From the IMG/VR virus record IMGVR_UViG_3300010354_000896, positions 1-20,181 of that record: a stretch of 20,181 nucleotides of DNA; one strand, given 5' to 3'. Both the position numbers and the translations under genes were made by a program. Numbering within the stretch: the first letter of the stretch is position 1; every line of letters begins with the position of its first letter. Positions 14,421 to 20,117 of the stretch are shown one piece after another. The notes beneath the pieces are model-generated. The model saw only the letters and a list, made by a program, of their open reading frames with translations, was not told where the DNA came from and did not search any database. The DNA comes from a virus.

Positions 14421-15611
14421 CTAGGAAGCCAGGCCAAGGACTTTGTCCACGGTCTCTGTCTTCATGGCCCTGGCCCGGTTGCGTAGACCATCCCACTCGT
14501 TGCCGGACAAACCAGCCAGTTTGCCGCCGATGATATCAAAGCTGTACCATTGCTCGTTGGACAGGCCCTGACCAGCCCGGGTGAAGGCGTTGATCACCCC
14601 AAACAGGTTGTTGCGGCTGGAGTCGGCTGCCAGCAACTCCTCCTGGTAAGCGCCCAGAACCTTGCTGATGGGTTCGCGGGCGATCTTGAACTCGGTCGCC
14701 AAGGCGGCAAACAGTGGATAAATCGAACCGCTGTCCCACTTCTTGGCCCGGGTATCCAGTAGTTGGCCAATCCCGCGGGGCAGGAGAGGAATCTGGTTTT
14801 CCAGATTCTGCCGGATGGCGACATACAGGACTTCATAGTCGGGTTCGCCATTGTGACGCATCTTCAGGGATTCGCCCTTCTTTTGATCCCAGATGCACCC
14901 GTTCATGCAGATGGCCCGGAAAACAGACGGCAACGAGAACAGGTGACGGGTGCCGACCTCGGAGTTGCCGATAGACAGCATTCCACCGTAGTCGCTGTCG
15001 GACTCTTCCCGGATGGAATCTGGGATCAGGATGTTGCCGTAAATCGTGTCGCTATCCCCCCGCCAGTGCGACAACATGCCGCCAGGTATGATTTCCTGGA
15101 GGGTCTTGAGGAACCATTCGTTGTTGACCTCCATGTACCGGTTGCTGAGGACGGCGCGAAGGGTGCCATCCTGACGGCAACGCCAGAACAGGTTCTTGTC
15201 GCTATCAAGATGGCGCAGACCGTTCTCAAAAACACGAACCAGCGTCTCGTGATCTTGGGTGTCGGTGCTGGCATACAGCTTCGTCGGCAGGAAGTTGCCG
15301 ACATTTGCCCAGCGGGAAAGCTGGTTGAGGGCGTGTTGGGTGGGCTTGAAATCCCTGCCGGAAGCCTGGTCGCGGATGACAAAACGGCCAGAGTCGGTCA
15401 AAGCGGGACGGAACTGGGTGATCGTTGCCTCAAAATCTTCCGTCTGGCTGCGTCCGTCGTAAAGCCTTTCCAGGCCTTGATCAAAAGTGATGCACTTGTC
15501 CAGCCACTTCTTGGACACATTGCGGAAATCCTGCTTGGCACCCATTTCCTGGTGCTGATGCACGAAATCGCCATTGTTACCCGATCCCACCAAAACGCTG
15601 CTGTTGCTCAT
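14421..15611 (-). CDS. DUF932-family phage/plasmid-like protein
   Basis: A 396-residue protein from ATG 15611 (MSNSSVLVGSG), with AAGGA about 8 bases upstream; an in-frame extension to 15668 overlaps the promoter and is rejected. The core from FKPTQHALNQLSRWANVG through TLRAVLSNRYMEVNNEW, GGMLSIGNSEVGTRHLFSL and FRAICMNGCIWD matches the DUF932 phage/plasmid-like family, which usually occurs in phages and plasmids near replication or recombination genes and has no agreed activity. It is flanked by its own promoter and terminator, so it is probably a separate, perhaps highly expressed early gene. Confidence 0.85.
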   Translation of the reverse strand: MSNSSVLVGSGNNGDFVHQHQEMGAKQDFRNVSKKWLDKCITFDQGLERLYDGRSQTEDFEATITQFRPALTDSGRFVIRDQASGRDFKPTQHALNQLSRWANVGNFLPTKLYASTDTQDHETLVRVFENGLRHLDSDKNLFWRCRQDGTLRAVLSNRYMEVNNEWFLKTLQEIIPGGMLSHWRGDSDTIYGNILIPDSIREESDSDYGGMLSIGNSEVGTRHLFSLPSVFRAICMNGCIWDQKKGESLKMRHNGEPDYEVLYVAIRQNLENQIPLLPRGIGQLLDTRAKKWDSGSIYPLFAALATEFKIAREPISKVLGAYQEELLAADSSRNNLFGVINAFTRAGQGLSNEQWYSFDIIGGKLAGLSGNEWDGLRNRARAMKTETVDKVLGLAS

Positions 15612-15668
15612 CGCTCTTTTCCTTGTCTCACGACTTTTTCGGTTGCAACTCTTGCTCCCGACATTCAA

Positions 15669-15696
15669 ATAATAGCAAGCTGGACAGAGTTGACAA
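15669..15696 (-). promoter_or_regulatory. Sigma-70-like promoter of the DUF932 gene
   Basis: On the minus strand TTGTCA (15696-15691), a 16-base spacer and TATTAT (15674-15669) match five of six and five of six consensus positions. The start of transcription would be near 15662, leaving a leader of about 50 bases before ATG 15611. It lies between a terminator and the gene. Confidence 0.55.
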
Positions 15697-15742
15697 TAGT
15701 TTTTTCAAAATTATGTTTGTCTGGATTATTAATTGGGTTGAC

Positions 15743-15783
15743 AAAAAGACTTACGCGCACCCCTGACTAGCAAGGATGCGCGT
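15743..15783 (-). terminator. Intrinsic terminator after sigma-like gene A
   Basis: A 10-bp stem with one U-G pair, ACGCGCATCC with GGGTGCGCGT, plus a loop of about 11 bases, is followed on the minus strand by a T-rich stretch with five T at 15743-15747. It lies 28 bases after the stop of the sigma-like gene and before the DUF932 promoter, so it separates the two transcription units. Confidence 0.8.
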
Positions 15784-15810
15784 TGAAAAAATCAAGGATG
15801 TCTAGACAGA

Positions 15811-16338
15811 CTACATTTTGCCAATCGAACAAAGCCGATTGTGTGTGCTGCGGATTTCTCCAAAAATCTGATGAACCCGCTGCCTAGAAATACCCATCTC
15901 CTGCTTGATTTCCGTCGTGTTTTTCCCCGCCACGACCAGATCAACAATCTTAGACGCCTTGTCATTCAGGTGTCTTTTGATGACATCGGGCCTCTCATCA
16001 GGATCTTCGTGCAGATAGAAGGGTTCGTTTATCCAGCACTTGACCGTGGTATCGACAGGTATTTCCTTGTTCTGCCTCCTCTTCTTGCGGTAGGCCACCA
16101 GGAAAGACCAACGGATACGGTTGATCAGATACCCGAGGAAAGTCATCCGGCGGGAACTGTCGTAATTCTGGAGTGCCATCCACAAGGCAATGCCAGCAAT
16201 TTGCATGGCCTCATCCTTGTCAAACTTACCGGTCCACGATTGGCAATGCTTGTGCAGACACGGCTCATACTGCTTGTAGGCCTCGGCGTACTGCTCGTTC
16301 GTGACTTTGCACACACCTTTTTTCGTGATGATGCTCAT
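15811..16338 (-). CDS. Sigma-70-like factor A
   Basis: A 175-residue protein with a region-2-like helical stretch (about 37-88), including FLGYLINRIRWSFLVAYRKK, which resembles the -10 binding and core-binding helices. A region-4-like helix-turn-helix follows (about 128-165), with TTEIKQEMGISRQRVHQIF. The linker between them carries a PVDTTV segment. It would direct RNA polymerase to phage promoters. The ATG overlaps the preceding stop as ATGA and the gene is followed by a strong terminator, so it closes the operon. It is not closely similar to factor B in this window, so both could serve different promoter classes. The alternative is a sigma-like regulator without polymerase binding. Confidence 0.72.
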   Translation of the reverse strand: MSIITKKGVCKVTNEQYAEAYKQYEPCLHKHCQSWTGKFDKDEAMQIAGIALWMALQNYDSSRRMTFLGYLINRIRWSFLVAYRKKRRQNKEIPVDTTVKCWINEPFYLHEDPDERPDVIKRHLNDKASKIVDLVVAGKNTTEIKQEMGISRQRVHQIFGEIRSTHNRLCSIGKM

Positions 16339-16721
16339 TCGGCACCATCCTTCCTGGCTTTGGCCATGGCCTGGTTGGGGCGGGCCGGGAAGCCAAACTG
16401 CTTGATGGCTGCATGATAACCGTCAGCATAGCCTCCATCGCCGACAGCAAGGATGGCCGCATCGTAACCATCTTTGTAGGCGCTGGCATTTTCGGGCGCC
16501 CCGGCACGGATGACGGCGTCGCGATAACCTTCCTCGTAGCTGGGTTTTGTGCGAAGCTCGGCAATCTCGTCATCCAGGAGCTGCGACCGCTGCTTTTCAA
16601 ATCGCAGACTGGCCTCCGTTGCCTTGATGCGCATTTCCATGTTTAGGATCGGGCGAACCGAGAACTGCCAGATACAACTGATCCAGACAACCACAAACAA
16701 TGTCAATCCCCAGCTTTTCAT
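16335..16721 (-). CDS. Membrane-anchored protein with YxxGY repeats
   Basis: A 128-residue protein. Residues 7-22 form an N-terminal membrane anchor (LTLFVVVWISCIWQFS), followed by a coiled-coil stretch (about 33-56) and then three repeats: YEEGYRDAVIRAG (62-74), YKDGYDAAILAVG (82-94) and YADGYHAAIKQFG (98-110). Each repeat has Y-x-x-G-Y-x-x-A. AAGGAG precedes ATG 16721 by about 6 bases. The start overlaps the HNH gene stop (ATGA) and the stop overlaps sigma-like gene A. The topology is reminiscent of an inner-membrane spanin, but the repeats are not. Confidence 0.7.
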   Translation of the reverse strand: MKSWGLTLFVVVWISCIWQFSVRPILNMEMRIKATEASLRFEKQRSQLLDDEIAELRTKPSYEEGYRDAVIRAGAPENASAYKDGYDAAILAVGDGGYADGYHAAIKQFGFPARPNQAMAKARKDGAE

Positions 16722-17143
16722 GGTCTCTCCTTAACCTTTTCTAAAAACCAAGCCGCATCCTTGCTCACATCGACATTCCAGCTTTTCCACCTGAGCAAGT
16801 GCCCGAAGTAGAAATGGCACAAAGGACACAATGTGATCAGATTTTCGGCGTCCAATTCAAGACAAGGCTCACAATGGAAAGGTTTCTTGTGGTGAACCTG
16901 AAGACTTTTGTCCGAACCACAGGCTGCGCAACGGGGGTTGGCATCCAGGTGTTGTCTTCTAACTTTCGGCCACTCCGAAGCCCGCTGCCCCTGAAAGCCT
17001 TCAAAACTATTGACCGCTGCCAACATGGCTATCAGCACATCGGCCAAATCATCCAATGTTTCACCGGAGACAACGGCTGGTCTTCCTTCGTTGTCTGACA
17101 CAAAGAAACAGCCGTTCTCTCCGAGCGAAACCTTGAACATCAT
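16718..17143 (-). CDS. HNH endonuclease-like protein
   Basis: A 141-residue protein with a C-terminal HNH fold. A zinc knuckle is formed by CAAC (C72, C75) and CPLC (C106, C109). The HNH core includes LQVHHKKPF (H84, H85), AENLITLC (N101) and CHFYFGH (H110, H115). Such enzymes nick or cut DNA and in phages act in packaging or homing. The N-terminal 55 residues show no known domain. The ATG at 17143 shares one base with the previous stop (TGATG), so it is coupled. Confidence 0.82.
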   Translation of the reverse strand: MMFKVSLGENGCFFVSDNEGRPAVVSGETLDDLADVLIAMLAAVNSFEGFQGQRASEWPKVRRQHLDANPRCAACGSDKSLQVHHKKPFHCEPCLELDAENLITLCPLCHFYFGHLLRWKSWNVDVSKDAAWFLEKVKERP

Positions 17144-17664
17144 CAGCCCCGCAGGGAATCGCGCAAATCCTGCACAGCTCCCTCGATGCGAGAAAGAATG
17201 TCGTTGAGGGTGCTACTCTTGGACTTCTCCTTCTTCTTGCTGGAGCGGGGATGTCCGTCCGGCAGCAGGTCGTTGTCCTGCTTGTAGTTGGGGTTGGACG
17301 GCCTACCCCTGCGCAGCAGGTACAGGAAGGCCTCGATCCGCTTCAGGCCCCAACGGGTCCGATCCATGCCTGGAGCATGGCTGGTGCTGAACGCTCCGGC
17401 CCCGCGACGAAAGACGGCCTTCAACATGGCCATATTGGCCTTGTATTTCGGGTCTTTGGCGTTGTGTTCTTCCATCAACTTGCGAATCTTTTTCTCGGTC
17501 TCCGCTGAAACCTCGATGGAATTGTTTGGCTTAGAAGCAGAATCCTTGGGGTTCTTTTTGCTGCCCCGCTTCCTTTCGTCTGGTTTTGCCGGCTTTTTCC
17601 TGGGATCGTCCTTCTTTGGGCGACCATACTGCAAAGCTTTGGCAACATCTTCGTCGAGAGACAT
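17143..17664 (-). CDS. Conserved phage domain protein, DUF5824-like
   Basis: A 173-residue protein from ATG 17664, with AAGGAG 7 bases upstream. The N-terminal half is very basic and charged (KKDDPRKKPAKPDERKRG) and probably disordered. The C-terminal half holds AVFRRGAGAFSTSH, APGMDRTRWGLKRIEAFLYL and DNDLLPDGHP, a pattern I recall in many phage proteins in which a RGxGA, PGxxRxxWxxxRxxxF and DNDLLPxGHP series recurs. Its role is not known to me. It could bind DNA or be a head-associated protein. Coupled to the HNH gene. Confidence 0.7.
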   Translation of the reverse strand: MSLDEDVAKALQYGRPKKDDPRKKPAKPDERKRGSKKNPKDSASKPNNSIEVSAETEKKIRKLMEEHNAKDPKYKANMAMLKAVFRRGAGAFSTSHAPGMDRTRWGLKRIEAFLYLLRRGRPSNPNYKQDNDLLPDGHPRSSKKKEKSKSSTLNDILSRIEGAVQDLRDSLRG

Positions 17665-17696
17665 CCCCACACTCCTTGAGAAAAGTTTTAACCAGC

Positions 17697-17737
17697 AAAA
17701 AGCTTAGGATTTTACATAGGGTGTTGGCAAGCTTTTT
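17697..17737. repeat. AT-rich inverted repeat between genes
   Basis: AAAAAGCTT (17697-17705) pairs with AAGCTTTTT (17729-17737) across a 23-base loop, followed on the plus strand by a T-rich stretch. The stem is weak in GC. It could be a bidirectional terminator or an operator in the 80-base gap between two minus-strand genes. Confidence 0.4.
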
Positions 17738-17744
17738 TGTTTTT

Positions 17745-18017
17745 TTATTCGGAGCTTTCCTGAATTGCCAGGTTTAGCTCTTCGAGTGACATTGAAGACA
17801 CAAAACTTGGAGTGCGTTCCCCAACCCACGCTCCGATAACATTGAATTCAAAAAACTCACGGGCTTCTTCTTCGGTCATGCCATCGCGATACATGTAAAT
17901 AGCGATGATTTTTTCAATGTCATAGACTGCGATCGTCGGTTGATTGAACCGGTGCAAAACACCAATAAAAGCACCTTCGAGGCCGTCACACAGCAAAATG
18001 CCTTCAAGGTCATCCAC
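17745..18017 (-). CDS. Conserved small phage/bacterial hypothetical protein
   Basis: A 90-residue protein from GTG 18017. AAGGAG lies 7 bases upstream of this GTG; the upstream TTG at 18023 is too close to that site. The sequence ILLCDGLEGAFIGVLHRFNQ, then AVYDIEKIIAIYMYRDGMTE and FFEFNVIGAWVGERTPSFV matches a widespread small family that I recall in phages and bacteria with no assigned function. It appears to be a compact alpha/beta protein. The start overlaps the preceding stop by 8 bases. Confidence 0.75.
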   Translation of the reverse strand: MDDLEGILLCDGLEGAFIGVLHRFNQPTIAVYDIEKIIAIYMYRDGMTEEEAREFFEFNVIGAWVGERTPSFVSSMSLEELNLAIQESSE

Positions 18018-18468
18018 AATCAAGCTCCTTCAGTCCCATGCGAATCAAAATACCCCTACCCTCTGTTTCGTCGCCGCCATACCTGAAGGTCGATTCACTT
18101 TCGTGTGAAAACCCTAGCGATGTTGGCAATTGAAAATACGGGAAGGGGTTACCATCAAAAGAGCCGTGTCTCTCGTAATAATCAAGTGGCACAACCTTGA
18201 AATAACAATTGCCGCAAATGTCGTCTCCGACAAATCTAAAACCCCACTGAAAATAATCGGTTGTTCGCCCCTTCTGGGAATTCAACATGATCCTGACTGT
18301 CTCAAGGAAGGCTTCGGCGTCTTCCTCGGTAGGATGGTGGCCGATAGTCAACCTGGACACAAAACGACCGCTTTCTGTCCTAACGACATGTCCGCGCAAG
18401 AGTCTGACACCAGCCTCGCGGGTTCCGCGCTCACAGGCTTTCAGGTACTCCAGCTTCTTGCGATTCAT
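18010..18468 (-). CDS. Phage hypothetical protein
   Basis: A 152-residue protein from ATG 18468, overlapping the preceding stop as ATGA. An N-terminal helix (MNRKKLEYLKACERGTREAG) is followed by beta-like segments, and the aromatic and Gly-rich stretch YFQWGFRFVGDDICGNCYFK with two nearby Cys is the most distinctive part. No signal peptide or TM. Family not recognised. Confidence 0.65.
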   Translation of the reverse strand: MNRKKLEYLKACERGTREAGVRLLRGHVVRTESGRFVSRLTIGHHPTEEDAEAFLETVRIMLNSQKGRTTDYFQWGFRFVGDDICGNCYFKVVPLDYYERHGSFDGNPFPYFQLPTSLGFSHESESTFRYGGDETEGRGILIRMGLKELDCG

Positions 18469-18815
18469 GCGTCCCAACCCTCAACAACGCCTTTGCTTTC
18501 CAGCATGATCGACAAACGCTCTTCTAGTTCTTCGACCTGGGCCTTCAGCTTCAAATTTTCATTGATCAATTGCATCGATTCTCTTCCAACCCGACACACC
18601 TCGTTGTCTAAGCTTTCGATCTCGTCCTGGCTCTCGCGGACCAATCGCAGGAGCCTCGAGTGTTTTTTCAAAAAGTCTGGCAAAAGTTTTCGGCAGGTAT
18701 GGATGAAATTCAAATCAAGAAGGTCGGCCACACCCAACTCAGCAAATCTGTCTGCCGACGAGGCAAGGTCGATTGCTTTCTTGAGTTCCCAGTATTCGTT
18801 GTCGTTATCTGTCAT
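18465..18815 (-). CDS. Coiled-coil phage protein
   Basis: A 116-residue protein. The C-terminal half (about 55-108) is a strong coiled coil with heptad-like spacing, including RESQDEIESLDNEVCRV and NENLKLKAQVEELEERL. The N-terminal half is helical and acidic. GAGGAGG lies 5 bases before ATG 18815. It is coupled to the next gene. Such proteins often multimerise or scaffold, but no function is assigned. Confidence 0.7.
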   Translation of the reverse strand: MTDNDNEYWELKKAIDLASSADRFAELGVADLLDLNFIHTCRKLLPDFLKKHSRLLRLVRESQDEIESLDNEVCRVGRESMQLINENLKLKAQVEELEERLSIMLESKGVVEGWDA

Positions 18816-18837
18816 CGCAACCTCCTCATCATGGCGA

Positions 18838-18849
18838 AAAATGCATTTT
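18838..18849. repeat. 12-bp perfect palindrome
   Basis: AAAATGCATTTT is a perfect palindrome in the 63-base gap before the coiled-coil gene and after the methyltransferase stop. It could be an operator; no second copy was seen nearby. Confidence 0.5.
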
Positions 18850-18878
18850 GCAAAACACAGCGACTTAGTGGGGCGGAT

Positions 18879-19412
18879 TCATCTCTTGATCCACTTCAAC
18901 CAGGAACTGTCTGGGAAAATAAAGTCAGGCTTGCCAACGACTTCATCCACAGCCTTGATCACGCCTGGCCAGCCTCCGTTGTAGTCGTGGCCGGTGATGG
19001 CCAGCTTGCAGCGAGGCAACCAGAACTCAATGTCGGCCTTGGCGCCCTCGTAAGTGTGCATGGCGTCGACATAGACAGCATCGACAGACTGGAGGCACGA
19101 CAACGACTTGAAGTCGTCCGAAGTGCCTTTCAGCTTGACCAGTCTTTCGCACCCAAAAACCCTGCGATCAAACGCTTTTTCAACAGCGGTCATGTTCTCG
19201 TTGCTGGCGGCATCGTTTGGGTCGTAGCCTGGCAACCAGGGATCGATGCACCAGATGGTGGAATCAGGCAAGGATTCGTGCCAGATGACAGCGGATTCCC
19301 CGGAAAAAGAACCAATTTCGACAAAATGGCTAACCGCACCCTTGGAAAGCAAAGACTTTGCCAAATCCCTCAAGGATTGCTTGTAGCCGTCATTCGGTCG
19401 CATCACATACAT
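18879..19412 (-). CDS. Class I SAM-dependent methyltransferase
   Basis: A 177-residue enzyme from ATG 19412 (MYVMRPNDGYKQSL); an open extension to 19601 is the shadow of a terminator and a small peptide gene. The SAM-binding motif VEIGSFSGESA (31-41) is followed by the acidic CIDPW (D57). The segment YVDAMHTYEGAKADIEFWL and the catalytic-region GHDYNGGWPGV match the Methyltransf_24 type, commonly found next to glycosyltransferases. The target may be a sugar or small molecule. The start is preceded by a GGGGGG run and, 12 bases upstream, by the U-tract of a strong terminator. Confidence 0.85.
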   Translation of the reverse strand: MYVMRPNDGYKQSLRDLAKSLLSKGAVSHFVEIGSFSGESAVIWHESLPDSTIWCIDPWLPGYDPNDAASNENMTAVEKAFDRRVFGCERLVKLKGTSDDFKSLSCLQSVDAVYVDAMHTYEGAKADIEFWLPRCKLAITGHDYNGGWPGVIKAVDEVVGKPDFIFPDSSWLKWIKR

Positions 19413-19428
19413 AAGAACCCCCCAATAA
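19410..19428 (-). promoter_or_regulatory. Shared G6 leader at gene start
   Basis: The 19 bases ending in the start codon of the methyltransferase gene differ at one position from those of the HTH-like gene at 14086-14104. Read on the coding strand both are TTATTGGGGGG, then TT, G or C, TT, ATG. The G run is the ribosome site. Outside it, the sequences diverge. Confidence 0.6.
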
Positions 19429-19459
19429 AAAAGGCGGCGACCTTTTGGGGTCACCGCCT
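19424..19459 (-). terminator. Strong intrinsic terminator before the methyltransferase gene
   Basis: An 11-bp stem, AGGCGGTGACC with GGTCGCCGCCT, loop CCAAAA, followed on the minus strand by six T (19432-19426). The ATG of the methyltransferase is only 12 bases after the T-run. Confidence 0.85.
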
Positions 19460-19462
19460 CTG

Positions 19463-19486
19463 AAAAGCCCGATTCGTTTATCGGGC
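19463..19486 (-). terminator. Weak hairpin terminator after the 31-residue gene
   Basis: GCCCGAT and ATCGGGC (19480-19486, 19467-19473) form a 7-bp stem with a 6-base loop, followed by TTTT on the minus strand. It lies just before the stronger terminator, so the pair forms a tandem. The stop codon of the small peptide falls in its loop. Confidence 0.6.
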
Positions 19487-19573
19487 CGTCGCCCTCTTGT
19501 TGTTGGCCGCTATCCTTGTCAAGGCTGCGATCAACTCTTTCCTGCGAACAATCTTCTTCCTGATCTTGTTCAT
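19478..19573 (-). CDS. 31-residue basic peptide
   Basis: A short frame from ATG 19573 with AAGGAAGGAG 6 bases upstream, a strong ribosome site. The peptide begins MNKIRKKIVRRKELIAALTR and ends ATAR; 10 of 31 residues are Lys or Arg. It overlaps the first of two terminator hairpins and precedes the methyltransferase gene. It is either a small basic phage protein or a leader peptide that could influence folding of the terminators. Nothing identifies its function. Confidence 0.5.
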   Translation of the reverse strand: MNKIRKKIVRRKELIAALTRIAANNKRATAR

Positions 19574-19601
19574 AGGGGACTCCTTCCTTTGAGAAAACCA
19601 T

Positions 19602-19674
19602 TGCGGGAGGCTGGACTCGAACCAGCGATCTCCACCTTATGAGGGTGGCGAGATAGCCTCTTCTCTACTCCCGT
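19602..19674 (-). tRNA. tRNA with anticodon CAT (Met type)
   Basis: A 73-base cloverleaf: acceptor ACGGGAG with CTCCCGC, discriminator A, linker TA, D stem GAGA/TCTC, anticodon stem CCACC/GGTGG with loop CTCATAA and anticodon CAT at 19641-19639, T stem GCTGG/CCAGC with loop TTCGAGT. CCA is not encoded. It has an A1-C72 mismatch and an A11-T24 pair, both seen in initiator tRNAs, but lacks the GGG/CCC run in the anticodon stem. It may be initiator-like, an elongator tRNA-Met, or a tRNA-Ile whose C34 is modified. Confidence 0.9.
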
Positions 19675-19677
19675 ACA

Positions 19678-19707
19678 ACGCACGACAAGGGATGGCAAGC
19701 CGTGCGT
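19678..19707. repeat. 7-bp inverted repeat upstream of the tRNA
   Basis: ACGCACG (19678-19684) and CGTGCGT (19701-19707) form an inverted repeat with a 16-base spacer, between a possible TTGACA element (19712-19717 on the minus strand) and the tRNA. No good -10 element is seen at the expected distance. Confidence 0.35.
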
Positions 19708-19763
19708 GTATTGTCAACCGTGCCGACCGGAAACCCAATCCTAAACACGGTCAACAATTTTTC

Positions 19764-20117
19764 TTAGTACCGGCAGCATGCGTAAAACATGCCGTTGCGT
19801 CCCTGTGCAACGCCGATCTCGCGGGGAGAACCGCCGAAACGGGGCTTGCAGCAGGAATTGATGGCAGCCTGGGGGGTGGAACCCATACCCACGCCCTCAA
19901 AGCGATATCCGCCGCGGAAAAAGTGGCCAATCCTGCCAATTCCGGCCAGATAAGCAGCCACTTCCTGGGCGTTAGTAACCGTGGTAACGGTGGTTGTGGT
20001 CTGGGTCTGGGTTACGGTTTTGGTTCCTGTCACAACCGCCTTACGACGTAAAGGGCCAGCCGAAGCTGCGGAAGCCACCATAGCCAGAGCCAACAGACCA
20101 AAAACAAATCGCTTCAT
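19764..20117 (-). CDS. Secreted Cys-containing small protein
   Basis: A 117-residue protein from ATG 20117 (MKRFVFGLLALAMVASAASA). A Sec signal peptide probably ends after residue 20. A Thr-rich segment (about 30-46, with VTQTQTTTTVTTVT) is followed by a conserved C-terminal domain with NSCCKPRFGG and IGVAQGRNGMFYACCRY. This tail pattern, CC followed by GVAxGxNGxxYAC, matches a small secreted family that I recall from Planctomycetota genomes and related viruses. The export of the product suggests a role at the cell surface. GAGG lies 6 bases before the start. Confidence 0.8.
   Translation of the reverse strand: MKRFVFGLLALAMVASAASAGPLRRKAVVTGTKTVTQTQTTTTVTTVTNAQEVAAYLAGIGRIGHFFRGGYRFEGVGMGSTPQAAINSCCKPRFGGSPREIGVAQGRNGMFYACCRY

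Noticed and set aside
14763-15770. 335-residue plus-strand open frame
   Set aside because: It is antisense to the DUF932 gene and runs through its promoter, with no start signal and no family resemblance.
18130-19463. Two long plus-strand frames opposite the methyltransferase and coiled-coil genes
   Set aside because: Their composition is Ser-rich or mixed shadow composition, and they contradict the minus-strand genes, which have ribosome sites and domains.
19413-19601. N-terminal extension of the methyltransferase
   Set aside because: It would cross two terminator hairpins and the 31-residue gene. The ATG at 19412 has a good ribosome site and the family length fits.
19712-19717. TTGACA element upstream of the tRNA as a promoter
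   Set aside because: The -35 match is perfect, but the -10 position reads CATCCC, so I do not call a promoter.
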